From positions 127,814,099 through 127,878,098 of the forward strand of contig OX465580.1 in NCBI GenBank assembly GCA_950022655.1: a DNA stretch of 64,000 nucleotides, written 5' to 3'. The notes below the pieces were generated by a model. That model made no database searches and was not told the DNA's origin. It saw only the letters and a program-made list of their open reading frames with translations. Origin of the DNA: Alentia gelatinosa. Its lineage: Eukaryota > Annelida > Polychaeta > Phyllodocida > Polynoidae. Shown here piece by piece: positions 30,260 to 45,605 of the stretch. Made by a program: the position numbers and the translations under genes. The first letter of the stretch is position 1, and each line of letters starts with the position of its first letter.

Positions 30260-31505
30260 GCTTAGACTTGGTACATTGGCAAATATCATATTTTCTCACT
30301 GACCAAGAAGTTGGTGTCTAGACTGACCATGCCTTCTTCTGGCCTTGTTAATTTGCTGTTTTGATTGCTTTCTAAGCTGCCAGCACTGATCCATAATGTT
30401 ATGTAACCATTTATCATGGCATAATTTGTTCTATTAACACTATTCCACTGTAAAATTGGATCAAGAAATGGCATTTGTTAATTGTGTGGGCTAGAGCTAT
30501 AGTGGTGTCACCTAGTGTCGCTTTTCTGCATTACACCAGTAAGTCCTAGTGTTAGTGAGAGGCGACAGGGGGAGCCAGTGTTCCATATATACACAATATG
30601 TTCTACCAGAGGAGGTGTGAAGCGCAGCGCCCCCTATCGTTTTGGCATGGTCTCAAATGACAGTTGAATGGAGATTCCTATACTAAAATAGGCTAACTAG
30701 TAACAGCTACTACATACAAACTGTTAGAGCTCTATCAAAAATCTCTTCAGATATTGATAGAGTGATATCTAATGTACTCCAAACCGCAATAGAGCTCAAT
30801 AGAGCTCCACGTTTTATGGCTGTTTGGTATTGTTGAATACAGCCTTATTTCTCATAGGCTATGGCTTACAAGCCTCACACAGTCCATTGTCAAGAGCTCC
30901 TTCCCCTCTGCTTGCAGGTTTGAAAGTGGCGCCTTGAAGCCTGCCGTGATGGCATATATGAGTTGGGTCCCTATAGGGGGCGCTGCGCTTCACACCTCCT
31001 CTGATGTTCTACTAGCACTTTTGGTGCCAGGACTAGCATGACAGTCATAGGGAAATACAGAGGGTTGGTCTTTCATGAGATATGCCATGAAATATGCCAA
31101 ATATGCCATATTTCCAGAAAGGTATATCACAGACGTATATATGAAAAGAGAAAAAAAGAAGCTTGAATTATGTTTATATAGATGTATTCTGAATTTATGT
31201 GCTTACACAAACTGCATACTTCATAGAAATAAATGCTTATAAAAAAAGATCACATAACATATCACATGTATGAACAAGTTATGATAACCATACTGCAAAG
31301 CCCTGTCCTCTAGCCCAATACATTGAAACTGATACCTGGACCTACACAAATGAGTCGTCGCAGACATCCAGTGTGACAGGGTTCAGCTACCTATGTTTTC
31401 TCAATTACTTTTAAAAACTGAACTATAACATATTGAATGTCTCAGTGTGGTTAAGCAGGCACCTGACAGTGGGAGGGAATAGTAATGTAATTTTGGATTT
31501 AAAGT

Positions 31506-31669
31506 CAGGGGATAGCGCGGACGCAGTCCCCCTCTAACAAAAATTGCGCACCCGAGTCATCCACATTTGGGATGATCGCAAGGGTCAACCCAACCGTAGT
31601 GCAATGGAGGGGCCTCGCCCTGGGGGAACTGCCGTCACGATCACAGTGTCCCCTGTGCCAGGTAAGTAT
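31506..31669 (-). ncRNA. U1: U1 snRNA, unit 7
   Basis: Gene identical; ctcagtg flank and majority spacer. Confidence 0.97.
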
Positions 31670-32915
31670 GCTTAGACTTGGTACATTGGCAAATATCATA
31701 TTTTCTCACTGACCAAGAAGTTGGTGTCTAGACTGACCATGCCTTCTTCTGGCCTTGTTAATTTGCTGTTTTGATTGCTTTCTAAGCTGCCAGCACTGAT
31801 CCATAATGTTATGTAACCATTTATCATGGCATAATTTGTTCTATTAACACTATTCCACTGTAAAATTGGATCAAGAAATGGCATTTGTTAATTGTGTGGG
31901 CTAGAGCTATAGTGGTGTCACCTAGTGTCGCTTTTCTGCATTACACCAGTAAGTCCTAGTGTTAGTGAGAGGCGACAGGGGGAGCCAGTGTTCCATATAT
32001 ACACAATATGTTCTACCAGAGGAGGTGTGAAGCGCAGCGCCCCCTATCGTTTTGGCATGGTCTCAAATGACAGTTGAATGGAGATTCCTATACTAAAATA
32101 GGCTAACTAGTAACAGCTACTACATACAAACTGTTAGAGCTCTATCAAAAATCTCTTCAGATATTGATAGAGTGATATCTAATGTACTCCAAACCGCAAT
32201 AGAGCTCAATAGAGCTCCACGTTTTATGGCTGTTTGGTATTGTTGAATACAGCCTTATTTCTCATAGGCTATGGCTTACAAGCCTCACACAGTCCATTGT
32301 CAAGAGCTCCTTCCCCTCTGCTTGCAGGTTTGAAAGTGGCGCCTTGAACCCTGCCGTGATGGCATATATGAGTTGGGTCCCTATAGGGGGCGCTGCGCTT
32401 CACACCTCCTCTGATGTTCTACTAGCACTTTTGGTGCCAGGACTAGCATGACAGTCATAGGGAAATACAGAGGGTTGGTCTTTCATGAGATATGCCATGA
32501 AATATGCCAAATATGCCATATTTCCAGAAAGGTATATCACAGACGTATATATGAAAAGAGAAAAAAAGAAGCTTGAATTATGTTTATATAGATGTATTCT
32601 GAATTTATGTGCTTACACAAACTGCATACTTCATAGAAATAAATGCTTATAAAAAAAGATCACATAACATATCACATGTATGAACAAGTTATGATAACCA
32701 TACTGCAAAGCCCTGTCCTCTAGCCCAATACATTGAAACTGATACCTGGACCTACACAAATGAGTCGTCGCAGACATCCAGTGTGACAGGGTTCAGCTAC
32801 CTATGTTTTCTCAATTACTTTTAAAAACTGAACTATAACATATTGAATGTCTCAGTGTGGTTAAGCAGGCACCTGACAGTGGGAGGGAATAGTAATGTAA
32901 TTTTGGATTTAAAGT

Positions 32916-33079
32916 CAGGGGATAGCGCGGACGCAGTCCCCCTCTAACAAAAATTGCGCACCCGAGTCATCCACATTTGGGATGATCGCAAGGGTCAACC
33001 CAACCGTAGTGCAATGGAGGGGCCTCGCCCTGGGGGAACTGCCGTCACGATCACAGTGTCCCCTGTGCCAGGTAAGTAT
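32916..33079 (-). ncRNA. U1: U1 snRNA, unit 8
   Basis: Gene identical; MITE variant at 33759 shared with units 3 and 6. Confidence 0.97.
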
Positions 33080-34325
33080 GCTTAGACTTGGTACATTGGC
33101 AAATATCATATTTTCTCACTGACCAAGAAGTTGGTGTCTAGACTGACCATGCCTTCTTCTGGCCTTGTTAATTTGCTGTTTTGATTGCTTTCTAAGCTGC
33201 CAGCACTGATCCATAATGTTATGTAACCATTTATCATGGCATAATTTGTTCTATTAACACTATTCCACTGTAAAATTGGATCAAGAAATGGCATTTGTTA
33301 ATTGTGTGGGCTAGAGCTATAGTGGTGTCACCTAGTGTCGCTTTTCTGCATTACACCAGTAAGTCCTAGTGTTAGTGAGAGGCGACAGGGGGAGCCAGTG
33401 TTCCATATATACACAATATGTTCTACCAGAGGAGGTGTGAAGCGCAGCGCCCCCTATCGTTTTGGCATGGTCTCAAATGACAGTTGAATGGAGATTCCTA
33501 TACTAAAATAGGCTAACTAGTAACAGCTACTACATACAAACTGTTAGAGCTCTATCAAAAATCTCTTCAGATATTGATAGAGTGATATCTAATGTACTCC
33601 AAACCGCAATAGAGCTCAATAGAGCTCCACGTTTTATGGCTGTTTGGTATTGTTGAATACAGCCTTATTTCTCATAGGCTATGGCTTACAAGCCTCACAC
33701 AGTCCATTGTCAAGAGCTCCTTCCCCTCTGCTTGCAGGTTTGAAAGTGGCGCCTTGAAGCCTGCCGTGATGGCATATATGAGTTGGGTCCCTATAGGGGG
33801 CGCTGCGCTTCACACCTCCTCTGATGTTCTACTAGCACTTTTGGTGCCAGGACTAGCATGACAGTCATAGGGAAATACAGAGGGTTGGTCTTTCATGAGA
33901 TATGCCATGAAATATGCCAAATATGCCATATTTCCAGAAAGGTATATCACAGACGTATATATGAAAAGAGAAAAAAAGAAGCTTGAATTATGTTTATATA
34001 GATGTATTCTGAATTTATGTGCTTACACAAACTGCATACTTCATAGAAATAAATGCTTATAAAAAAAGATCACATAACATATCACATGTATGAACAAGTT
34101 ATGATAACCATACTGCAAAGCCCTGTCCTCTAGCCCAATACATTGAAACTGATACCTGGACCTACACAAATGAGTCGTCGCAGACATCCAGTGTGACAGG
34201 GTTCAGCTACCTATGTTTTCTCAATTACTTTTAAAAACTGAACTATAACATATTGAATGTCTCAGTGTGGTTAAGCAGGCACCTGACAGTGGGAGGGAAT
34301 AGTAATGTAATTTTGGATTTAAAGT

Positions 34326-34489
34326 CAGGGGATAGCGCGGACGCAGTCCCCCTCTAACAAAAATTGCGCACCCGAGTCATCCACATTTGGGATGATCGCA
34401 AGGGTCAACCCAACCGTAGTGCAATGGAGGGGCCTCGCCCTGGGGGAACTGCCGTCACGATCACAGTGTCCCCTGTGCCAGGTAAGTAT
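34326..34489 (-). ncRNA. U1: U1 snRNA, unit 9
   Basis: Gene identical; ctcagtg flank and majority spacer. Confidence 0.97.
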
Positions 34490-35735
34490 GCTTAGACTTG
34501 GTACATTGGCAAATATCATATTTTCTCACTGACCAAGAAGTTGGTGTCTAGACTGACCATGCCTTCTTCTGGCCTTGTTAATTTGCTGTTTTGATTGCTT
34601 TCTAAGCTGCCAGCACTGATCCATAATGTTATGTAACCATTTATCATGGCATAATTTGTTCTATTAACACTATTCCACTGTAAAATTGGATCAAGAAATG
34701 GCATTTGTTAATTGTGTGGGCTAGAGCTATAGTGGTGTCACCTAGTGTCGCTTTTCTGCATTACACCAGTAAGTCCTAGTGTTAGTGAGAGGCGACAGGG
34801 GGAGCCAGTGTTCCATATATACACAATATGTTCTACCAGAGGAGGTGTGAAGCGCAGCGCCCCCTATCGTTTTGGCATGGTCTCAAATGACAGTTGAATG
34901 GAGATTCCTATACTAAAATAGGCTAACTAGTAACAGCTACTACATACAAACTGTTAGAGCTCTATCAAAAATCTCTTCAGATATTGATAGAGTGATATCT
35001 AATGTACTCCAAACCGCAATAGAGCTCAATAGAGCTCCACGTTTTATGGCTGTTTGGTATTGTTGAATACAGCCTTATTTCTCATAGGCTATGGCTTACA
35101 AGCCTCACACAGTCCATTGTCAAGAGCTCCTTCCCCTCTGCTTGCAGGTTTGAAAGTGGCGCCTTGAACCCTGCCGTGATGGCATATATGAGTTGGGTCC
35201 CTATAGGGGGCGCTGCGCTTCACACCTCCTCTGATGTTCTACTAGCACTTTTGGTGCCAGGACTAGCATGACAGTCATAGGGAAATACAGAGGGTTGGTC
35301 TTTCATGAGATATGCCATGAAATATGCCAAATATGCCATATTTCCAGAAAGGTATATCACAGACGTATATATGAAAAGAGAAAAAAAGAAGCTTGAATTA
35401 TGTTTATATAGATGTATTCTGAATTTATGTGCTTACACAAACTGCATACTTCATAGAAATAAATGCTTATAAAAAAAGATCACATAACATATCACATGTA
35501 TGAACAAGTTATGATAACCATACTGCAAAGCCCTGTCCTCTAGCCCAATACATTGAAACTGATACCTGGACCTACACAAATGAGTCGTCGCAGACATCCA
35601 GTGTGACAGGGTTCAGCTACCTATGTTTTCTCAATTACTTTTAAAAACTGAACTATAACATATTGAATGTGTCAGTGTGGTTAAGCAGGCACCTGACAGT
35701 GGGAGGGAATAGTAATGTAATTTTGGATTTAAAGT

Positions 35736-35899
35736 CAGGGGATAGCGCGGACGCAGTCCCCCTCTAACAAAAATTGCGCACCCGAGTCATCCACATTTGG
35801 GATGATCGCAAGGGTCAACCCAACCGTAGTGCAATGGAGGGGCCTCGCCCTGGGGGAACTGCCGTCACGATCACAGTGTCCCCTGTGCCAGGTAAGTAT
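35736..35899 (-). ncRNA. U1: U1 snRNA, unit 10
   Basis: Gene identical; first of seven consecutive units (10-16) with the gtcagtg flank. Confidence 0.97.
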
Positions 35900-37145
35900 G
35901 CTTAGACTTGGTACATTGGCAAATATCATATTTTCTCACTGACCAAGAAGTTGGTGTCTAGACTGACCATGCCTTCTTCTGGCCTTGTTAATTTGCTGTT
36001 TTGATTGCTTTCTAAGCTGCCAGCACTGATCCATAATGTTATGTAACCATTTATCATGGCATAATTTGTTCTATTAACACTATTCCACTGTAAAATTGGA
36101 TCAAGAAATGGCATTTGTTAATTGTGTGGGCTAGAGCTATAGTGGTGTCACCTAGTGTCGCTTTTCTGCATTACACCAGTAAGTCCTAGTGTTAGTGAGA
36201 GGCGACAGGGGGAGCCAGTGTTCCATATATACACAATATGTTCTACCAGAGGAGGTGTGAAGCGCAGCGCCCCCTATCGTTTTGGCATGGTCTCAAATGA
36301 CAGTTGAATGGAGATTCCTATACTAAAATAGGCTAACTAGTAACAGCTACTACATACAAACTGTTAGAGCTCTATCAAAAATCTCTTCAGATATTGATAG
36401 AGTGATATCTAATGTACTCCAAACCGCAATAGAGCTCAATAGAGCTCCACGTTTTATGGCTGTTTGGTATTGTTGAATACAGCCTTATTTCTCATAGGCT
36501 ATGGCTTACAAGCCTCACACAGTCCATTGTCAAGAGCTCCTTCCCCTCTGCTTGCAGGTTTGAAAGTGGCGCCTTGAACCCTGCCGTGATGGCATATATG
36601 AGTTGGGTCCCTATAGGGGGCGCTGCGCTTCACACCTCCTCTGATGTTCTACTAGCACTTTTGGTGCCAGGACTAGCATGACAGTCATAGGGAAATACAG
36701 AGGGTTGGTCTTTCATGAGATATGCCATGAAATATGCCAAATATGCCATATTTCCAGAAAGGTATATCACAGACGTATATATGAAAAGAGAAAAAAAGAA
36801 GCTTGAATTATGTTTATATAGATGTATTCTGAATTTATGTGCTTACACAAACTGCATACTTCATAGAAATAAATGCTTATAAAAAAAGATCACATAACAT
36901 ATCACATGTATGAACAAGTTATGATAACCATACTGCAAAGCCCTGTCCTCTAGCCCAATACATTGAAACTGATACCTGGACCTACACAAATGAGTCGTCG
37001 CAGACATCCAGTGTGACAGGGTTCAGCTACCTATGTTTTCTCAATTACTTTTAAAAACTGAACTATAACATATTGAATGTGTCAGTGTGGTTAAGCAGGC
37101 ACCTGACAGTGGGAGGGAATAGTAATGTAATTTTGGATTTAAAGT

Positions 37146-37309
37146 CAGGGGATAGCGCGGACGCAGTCCCCCTCTAACAAAAATTGCGCACCCGAGTCAT
37201 CCACATTTGGGATGATCGCAAGGGTCAACCCAACCGTAGTGCAATGGAGGGGCCTCGCCCTGGGGGAACTGCCGTCACGATCACAGTGTCCCCTGTGCCA
37301 GGTAAGTAT
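37146..37309 (-). ncRNA. U1: U1 snRNA, unit 11
   Basis: Gene identical; private spacer change taatagc near 37753. Confidence 0.97.
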
Positions 37310-38555
37310 GCTTAGACTTGGTACATTGGCAAATATCATATTTTCTCACTGACCAAGAAGTTGGTGTCTAGACTGACCATGCCTTCTTCTGGCCTTGTTA
37401 ATTTGCTGTTTTGATTGCTTTCTAAGCTGCCAGCACTGATCCATAATGTTATGTAACCATTTATCATGGCATAATTTGTTCTATTAACACTATTCCACTG
37501 TAAAATTGGATCAAGAAATGGCATTTGTTAATTGTGTGGGCTAGAGCTATAGTGGTGTCACCTAGTGTCGCTTTTCTGCATTACACCAGTAAGTCCTAGT
37601 GTTAGTGAGAGGCGACAGGGGGAGCCAGTGTTCCATATATACACAATATGTTCTACCAGAGGAGGTGTGAAGCGCAGCGCCCCCTATCGTTTTGGCATGG
37701 TCTCAAATGACAGTTGAATGGAGATTCCTATACTAAAATAGGCTAACTAGTAATAGCTACTACATACAAACTGTTAGAGCTCTATCAAAAATCTCTTCAG
37801 ATATTGATAGAGTGATATCTAATGTACTCCAAACCGCAATAGAGCTCAATAGAGCTCCACGTTTTATGGCTGTTTGGTATTGTTGAATACAGCCTTATTT
37901 CTCATAGGCTATGGCTTACAAGCCTCACACAGTCCATTGTCAAGAGCTCCTTCCCCTCTGCTTGCAGGTTTGAAAGTGGCGCCTTGAACCCTGCCGTGAT
38001 GGCATATATGAGTTGGGTCCCTATAGGGGGCGCTGCGCTTCACACCTCCTCTGATGTTCTACTAGCACTTTTGGTGCCAGGACTAGCATGACAGTCATAG
38101 GGAAATACAGAGGGTTGGTCTTTCATGAGATATGCCATGAAATATGCCAAATATGCCATATTTCCAGAAAGGTATATCACAGACGTATATATGAAAAGAG
38201 AAAAAAAGAAGCTTGAATTATGTTTATATAGATGTATTCTGAATTTATGTGCTTACACAAACTGCATACTTCATAGAAATAAATGCTTATAAAAAAAGAT
38301 CACATAACATATCACATGTATGAACAAGTTATGATAACCATACTGCAAAGCCCTGTCCTCTAGCCCAATACATTGAAACTGATACCTGGACCTACACAAA
38401 TGAGTCGTCGCAGACATCCAGTGTGACAGGGTTCAGCTACCTATGTTTTCTCAATTACTTTTAAAAACTGAACTATAACATATTGAATGTGTCAGTGTGG
38501 TTAAGCAGGCACCTGACAGTGGGAGGGAATAGTAATGTAATTTTGGATTTAAAGT

Positions 38556-38719
38556 CAGGGGATAGCGCGGACGCAGTCCCCCTCTAACAAAAATTGCGCA
38601 CCCGAGTCATCCACATTTGGGATGATCGCAAGGGTCAACCCAACCGTAGTGCAATGGAGGGGCCTCGCCCTGGGGGAACTGCCGTCACGATCACAGTGTC
38701 CCCTGTGCCAGGTAAGTAT
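38556..38719 (-). ncRNA. U1: U1 snRNA, unit 12
   Basis: Gene identical; spacer shares gttgaaag (39127) with unit 1 only. Confidence 0.97.
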
Positions 38720-39965
38720 GCTTAGACTTGGTACATTGGCAAATATCATATTTTCTCACTGACCAAGAAGTTGGTGTCTAGACTGACCATGCCTTCTTCT
38801 GGCCTTGTTAATTTGCTGTTTTGATTGCTTTCTAAGCTGCCAGCACTGATCCATAATGTTATGTAACCATTTATCATGGCATAATTTGTTCTATTAACAC
38901 TATTCCACTGTAAAATTGGATCAAGAAATGGCATTTGTTAATTGTGTGGGCTAGAGCTATAGTGGTGTCACCTAGTGTCGCTTTTCTGCATTACACCAGT
39001 AAGTCCTAGTGTTAGTGAGAGGCGACAGGGGGAGCCAGTGTTCCATATATACACAATATGTTCTACCAGAGGAGGTGTGAAGCGCAGCGCCCCCTATCGT
39101 TTTGGCATGGTCTCAAATGACAGTTGAAAGGAGATTCCTATACTAAAATAGGCTAACTAGTAACAGCTACTACATACAAACTGTTAGAGCTCTATCAAAA
39201 ATCTCTTCAGATATTGATAGAGTGATATCTAATGTACTCCAAACCGCAATAGAGCTCAATAGAGCTCCACGTTTTATGGCTGTTTGGTATTGTTGAATAC
39301 AGCCTTATTTCTCATAGGCTATGGCTTACAAGCCTCACACAGTCCATTGTCAAGAGCTCCTTCCCCTCTGCTTGCAGGTTTGAAAGTGGCGCCTTGAACC
39401 CTGCCGTGATGGCATATATGAGTTGGGTCCCTATAGGGGGCGCTGCGCTTCACACCTCCTCTGATGTTCTACTAGCACTTTTGGTGCCAGGACTAGCATG
39501 ACAGTCATAGGGAAATACAGAGGGTTGGTCTTTCATGAGATATGCCATGAAATATGCCAAATATGCCATATTTCCAGAAAGGTATATCACAGACGTATAT
39601 ATGAAAAGAGAAAAAAAGAAGCTTGAATTATGTTTATATAGATGTATTCTGAATTTATGTGCTTACACAAACTGCATACTTCATAGAAATAAATGCTTAT
39701 AAAAAAAGATCACATAACATATCACATGTATGAACAAGTTATGATAACCATACTGCAAAGCCCTGTCCTCTAGCCCAATACATTGAAACTGATACCTGGA
39801 CCTACACAAATGAGTCGTCGCAGACATCCAGTGTGACAGGGTTCAGCTACCTATGTTTTCTCAATTACTTTTAAAAACTGAACTATAACATATTGAATGT
39901 GTCAGTGTGGTTAAGCAGGCACCTGACAGTGGGAGGGAATAGTAATGTAATTTTGGATTTAAAGT

Positions 39966-40129
39966 CAGGGGATAGCGCGGACGCAGTCCCCCTCTAACAA
40001 AAATTGCGCACCCGAGTCATCCACATTTGGGATGATCGCAAGGGTCAACCCAACCGTAGTGCAATGGAGGGGCCTCGCCCTGGGGGAACTGCCGTCACGA
40101 TCACAGTGTCCCCTGTGCCAGGTAAGTAT
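39966..40129 (-). ncRNA. U1: U1 snRNA, unit 13
   Basis: Gene identical; spacer has ccaggaag (40987) and caagttttg (41151) variants. Confidence 0.97.
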
Positions 40130-41375
40130 GCTTAGACTTGGTACATTGGCAAATATCATATTTTCTCACTGACCAAGAAGTTGGTGTCTAGACTGACCAT
40201 GCCTTCTTCTGGCCTTGTTAATTTGCTGTTTTGATTGCTTTCTAAGCTGCCAGCACTGATCCATAATGTTATGTAACCATTTATCATGGCATAATTTGTT
40301 CTATTAACACTATTCCACTGTAAAATTGGATCAAGAAATGGCATTTGTTAATTGTGTGGGCTAGAGCTATAGTGGTGTCACCTAGTGTCGCTTTTCTGCA
40401 TTACACCAGTAAGTCCTAGTGTTAGTGAGAGGCGACAGGGGGAGCCAGTGTTCCATATATACACAATATGTTCTACCAGAGGAGGTGTGAAGCGCAGCGC
40501 CCCCTATCGTTTTGGCATGGTCTCAAATGACAGTTGAATGGAGATTCCTATACTAAAATAGGCTAACTAGTAACAGCTACTACATACAAACTGTTAGAGC
40601 TCTATCAAAAATCTCTTCAGATATTGATAGAGTGATATCTAATGTACTCCAAACCGCAATAGAGCTCAATAGAGCTCCACGTTTTATGGCTGTTTGGTAT
40701 TGTTGAATACAGCCTTATTTCTCATAGGCTATGGCTTACAAGCCTCACACAGTCCATTGTCAAGAGCTCCTTCCCCTCTGCTTGCAGGTTTGAAAGTGGC
40801 GCCTTGAACCCTGCCGTGATGGCATATATGAGTTGGGTCCCTATAGGGGGCGCTGCGCTTCACACCTCCTCTGATGTTCTACTAGCACTTTTGGTGCCAG
40901 GACTAGCATGACAGTCATAGGGAAATACAGAGGGTTGGTCTTTCATGAGATATGCCATGAAATATGCCAAATATGCCATATTTCCAGGAAGGTATATCAC
41001 AGACGTATATATGAAAAGAGAAAAAAAGAAGCTTGAATTATGTTTATATAGATGTATTCTGAATTTATGTGCTTACACAAACTGCATACTTCATAGAAAT
41101 AAATGCTTATAAAAAAAGATCACATAACATATCACATGTATGAACAAGTTTTGATAACCATACTGCAAAGCCCTGTCCTCTAGCCCAATACATTGAAACT
41201 GATACCTGGACCTACACAAATGAGTCGTCGCAGACATCCAGTGTGACAGGGTTCAGCTACCTATGTTTTCTCAATTACTTTTAAAAACTGAACTATAACA
41301 TATTGAATGTGTCAGTGTGGTTAAGCAGGCACCTGACAGTGGGAGGGAATAGTAATGTAATTTTGGATTTAAAGT

Positions 41376-41539
41376 CAGGGGATAGCGCGGACGCAGTCCC
41401 CCTCTAACAAAAATTGCGCACCCGAGTCATCCACATTTGGGATGATCGCAAGGGTCAACCCAACCGTAGTGCAATGGAGGGGCCTCGCCCTGGGGGAACT
41501 GCCGTCACGATCACAGTGTCCCCTGTGCCAGGTAAGTAT
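41376..41539 (-). ncRNA. U1: U1 snRNA, unit 14
   Basis: Gene identical; gtcagtg flank, otherwise majority spacer. Confidence 0.97.
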
Positions 41540-42785
41540 GCTTAGACTTGGTACATTGGCAAATATCATATTTTCTCACTGACCAAGAAGTTGGTGTCTA
41601 GACTGACCATGCCTTCTTCTGGCCTTGTTAATTTGCTGTTTTGATTGCTTTCTAAGCTGCCAGCACTGATCCATAATGTTATGTAACCATTTATCATGGC
41701 ATAATTTGTTCTATTAACACTATTCCACTGTAAAATTGGATCAAGAAATGGCATTTGTTAATTGTGTGGGCTAGAGCTATAGTGGTGTCACCTAGTGTCG
41801 CTTTTCTGCATTACACCAGTAAGTCCTAGTGTTAGTGAGAGGCGACAGGGGGAGCCAGTGTTCCATATATACACAATATGTTCTACCAGAGGAGGTGTGA
41901 AGCGCAGCGCCCCCTATCGTTTTGGCATGGTCTCAAATGACAGTTGAATGGAGATTCCTATACTAAAATAGGCTAACTAGTAACAGCTACTACATACAAA
42001 CTGTTAGAGCTCTATCAAAAATCTCTTCAGATATTGATAGAGTGATATCTAATGTACTCCAAACCGCAATAGAGCTCAATAGAGCTCCACGTTTTATGGC
42101 TGTTTGGTATTGTTGAATACAGCCTTATTTCTCATAGGCTATGGCTTACAAGCCTCACACAGTCCATTGTCAAGAGCTCCTTCCCCTCTGCTTGCAGGTT
42201 TGAAAGTGGCGCCTTGAACCCTGCCGTGATGGCATATATGAGTTGGGTCCCTATAGGGGGCGCTGCGCTTCACACCTCCTCTGATGTTCTACTAGCACTT
42301 TTGGTGCCAGGACTAGCATGACAGTCATAGGGAAATACAGAGGGTTGGTCTTTCATGAGATATGCCATGAAATATGCCAAATATGCCATATTTCCAGAAA
42401 GGTATATCACAGACGTATATATGAAAAGAGAAAAAAAGAAGCTTGAATTATGTTTATATAGATGTATTCTGAATTTATGTGCTTACACAAACTGCATACT
42501 TCATAGAAATAAATGCTTATAAAAAAAGATCACATAACATATCACATGTATGAACAAGTTATGATAACCATACTGCAAAGCCCTGTCCTCTAGCCCAATA
42601 CATTGAAACTGATACCTGGACCTACACAAATGAGTCGTCGCAGACATCCAGTGTGACAGGGTTCAGCTACCTATGTTTTCTCAATTACTTTTAAAAACTG
42701 AACTATAACATATTGAATGTGTCAGTGTGGTTAAGCAGGCACCTGACAGTGGGAGGGAATAGTAATGTAATTTTGGATTTAAAGT

Positions 42786-42949
42786 CAGGGGATAGCGCGG
42801 ACGCAGTCCCCCTCTAACAAAAATTGCGCACCCGAGTCATCCACATTTGGGATGATCGCAAGGGTCAACCCAACCGTAGTGCAATGGAGGGGCCTCGCCC
42901 TGGGGGAACTGCCGTCACGATCACAGTGTCCCCTGTGCCAGGTAAGTAT
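42786..42949 (-). ncRNA. U1: U1 snRNA, unit 15
   Basis: Gene identical; shares caagttttg (43971) with unit 13. Confidence 0.97.
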
Positions 42950-44195
42950 GCTTAGACTTGGTACATTGGCAAATATCATATTTTCTCACTGACCAAGAAG
43001 TTGGTGTCTAGACTGACCATGCCTTCTTCTGGCCTTGTTAATTTGCTGTTTTGATTGCTTTCTAAGCTGCCAGCACTGATCCATAATGTTATGTAACCAT
43101 TTATCATGGCATAATTTGTTCTATTAACACTATTCCACTGTAAAATTGGATCAAGAAATGGCATTTGTTAATTGTGTGGGCTAGAGCTATAGTGGTGTCA
43201 CCTAGTGTCGCTTTTCTGCATTACACCAGTAAGTCCTAGTGTTAGTGAGAGGCGACAGGGGGAGCCAGTGTTCCATATATACACAATATGTTCTACCAGA
43301 GGAGGTGTGAAGCGCAGCGCCCCCTATCGTTTTGGCATGGTCTCAAATGACAGTTGAATGGAGATTCCTATACTAAAATAGGCTAACTAGTAACAGCTAC
43401 TACATACAAACTGTTAGAGCTCTATCAAAAATCTCTTCAGATATTGATAGAGTGATATCTAATGTACTCCAAACCGCAATAGAGCTCAATAGAGCTCCAC
43501 GTTTTATGGCTGTTTGGTATTGTTGAATACAGCCTTATTTCTCATAGGCTATGGCTTACAAGCCTCACACAGTCCATTGTCAAGAGCTCCTTCCCCTCTG
43601 CTTGCAGGTTTGAAAGTGGCGCCTTGAACCCTGCCGTGATGGCATATATGAGTTGGGTCCCTATAGGGGGCGCTGCGCTTCACACCTCCTCTGATGTTCT
43701 ACTAGCACTTTTGGTGCCAGGACTAGCATGACAGTCATAGGGAAATACAGAGGGTTGGTCTTTCATGAGATATGCCATGAAATATGCCAAATATGCCATA
43801 TTTCCAGAAAGGTATATCACAGACGTATATATGAAAAGAGAAAAAAAGAAGCTTGAATTATGTTTATATAGATGTATTCTGAATTTATGTGCTTACACAA
43901 ACTGCATACTTCATAGAAATAAATGCTTATAAAAAAAGATCACATAACATATCACATGTATGAACAAGTTTTGATAACCATACTGCAAAGCCCTGTCCTC
44001 TAGCCCAATACATTGAAACTGATACCTGGACCTACACAAATGAGTCGTCGCAGACATCCAGTGTGACAGGGTTCAGCTACCTATGTTTTCTCAATTACTT
44101 TTAAAAACTGAACTATAACATATTGAATGTGTCAGTGTGGTTAAGCAGGCACCTGACAGTGGGAGGGAATAGTAATGTAATTTTGGATTTAAAGT

Positions 44196-44359
44196 CAGGG
44201 GATAGCGCGGACGCAGTCCCCCTCTAACAAAAATTGCGCACCCGAGTCATCCACATTTGGGATGATCGCAAGGGTCAACCCAACCGTAGTGCAATGGAGG
44301 GGCCTCGCCCTGGGGGAACTGCCGTCACGATCACAGTGTCCCCTGTGCCAGGTAAGTAT
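44196..44359 (-). ncRNA. U1: U1 snRNA, unit 16
   Basis: Gene identical; last of the run with gtcagtg flank. Confidence 0.97.
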
Positions 44360-45605
44360 GCTTAGACTTGGTACATTGGCAAATATCATATTTTCTCACT
44401 GACCAAGAAGTTGGTGTCTAGACTGACCATGCCTTCTTCTGGCCTTGTTAATTTGCTGTTTTGATTGCTTTCTAAGCTGCCAGCACTGATCCATAATGTT
44501 ATGTAACCATTTATCATGGCATAATTTGTTCTATTAACACTATTCCACTGTAAAATTGGATCAAGAAATGGCATTTGTTAATTGTGTGGGCTAGAGCTAT
44601 AGTGGTGTCACCTAGTGTCGCTTTTCTGCATTACACCAGTAAGTCCTAGTGTTAGTGAGAGGCGACAGGGGGAGCCAGTGTTCCATATATACACAATATG
44701 TTCTACCAGAGGAGGTGTGAAGCGCAGCGCCCCCTATCGTTTTGGCATGGTCTCAAATGACAGTTGAATGGAGATTCCTATACTAAAATAGGCTAACTAG
44801 TAACAGCTACTACATACAAACTGTTAGAGCTCTATCAAAAATCTCTTCAGATATTGATAGAGTGATATCTAATGTACTCCAAACCGCAATAGAGCTCAAT
44901 AGAGCTCCACGTTTTATGGCTGTTTGGTATTGTTGAATACAGCCTTATTTCTCATAGGCTATGGCTTACAAGCCTCACACAGTCCATTGTCAAGAGCTCC
45001 TTCCCCTCTGCTTGCAGGTTTGAAAGTGGCGCCTTGAACCCTGCCGTGATGGCATATATGAGTTGGGTCCCTATAGGGGGCGCTGCGCTTCACACCTCCT
45101 CTGATGTTCTACTAGCACTTTTGGTGCCAGGACTAGCATGACAGTCATAGGGAAATACAGAGGGTTGGTCTTTCATGAGATATGCCATGAAATATGCCAA
45201 ATATGCCATATTTCCAGAAAGGTATATCACAGACGTATATATGAAAAGAGAAAAAAAGAAGCTTGAATTATGTTTATATAGATGTATTCTGAATTTATGT
45301 GCTTACACAAACTGCATACTTCATAGAAATAAATGCTTATAAAAAAAGATCACATAACATATCACATGTATGAACAAGTTATGATAACCATACTGCAAAG
45401 CCCTGTCCTCTAGCCCAATACATTGAAACTGATACCTGGACCTACACAAATGAGTCGTCGCAGACATCCAGTGTGACAGGGTTCAGCTACCTATGTTTTC
45501 TCAATTACTTTTAAAAACTGAACTATAACATATTGAATGTCTCAGTGTGGTTAAGCAGGCACCTGACAGTGGGAGGGAATAGTAATGTAATTTTGGATTT
45601 AAAGT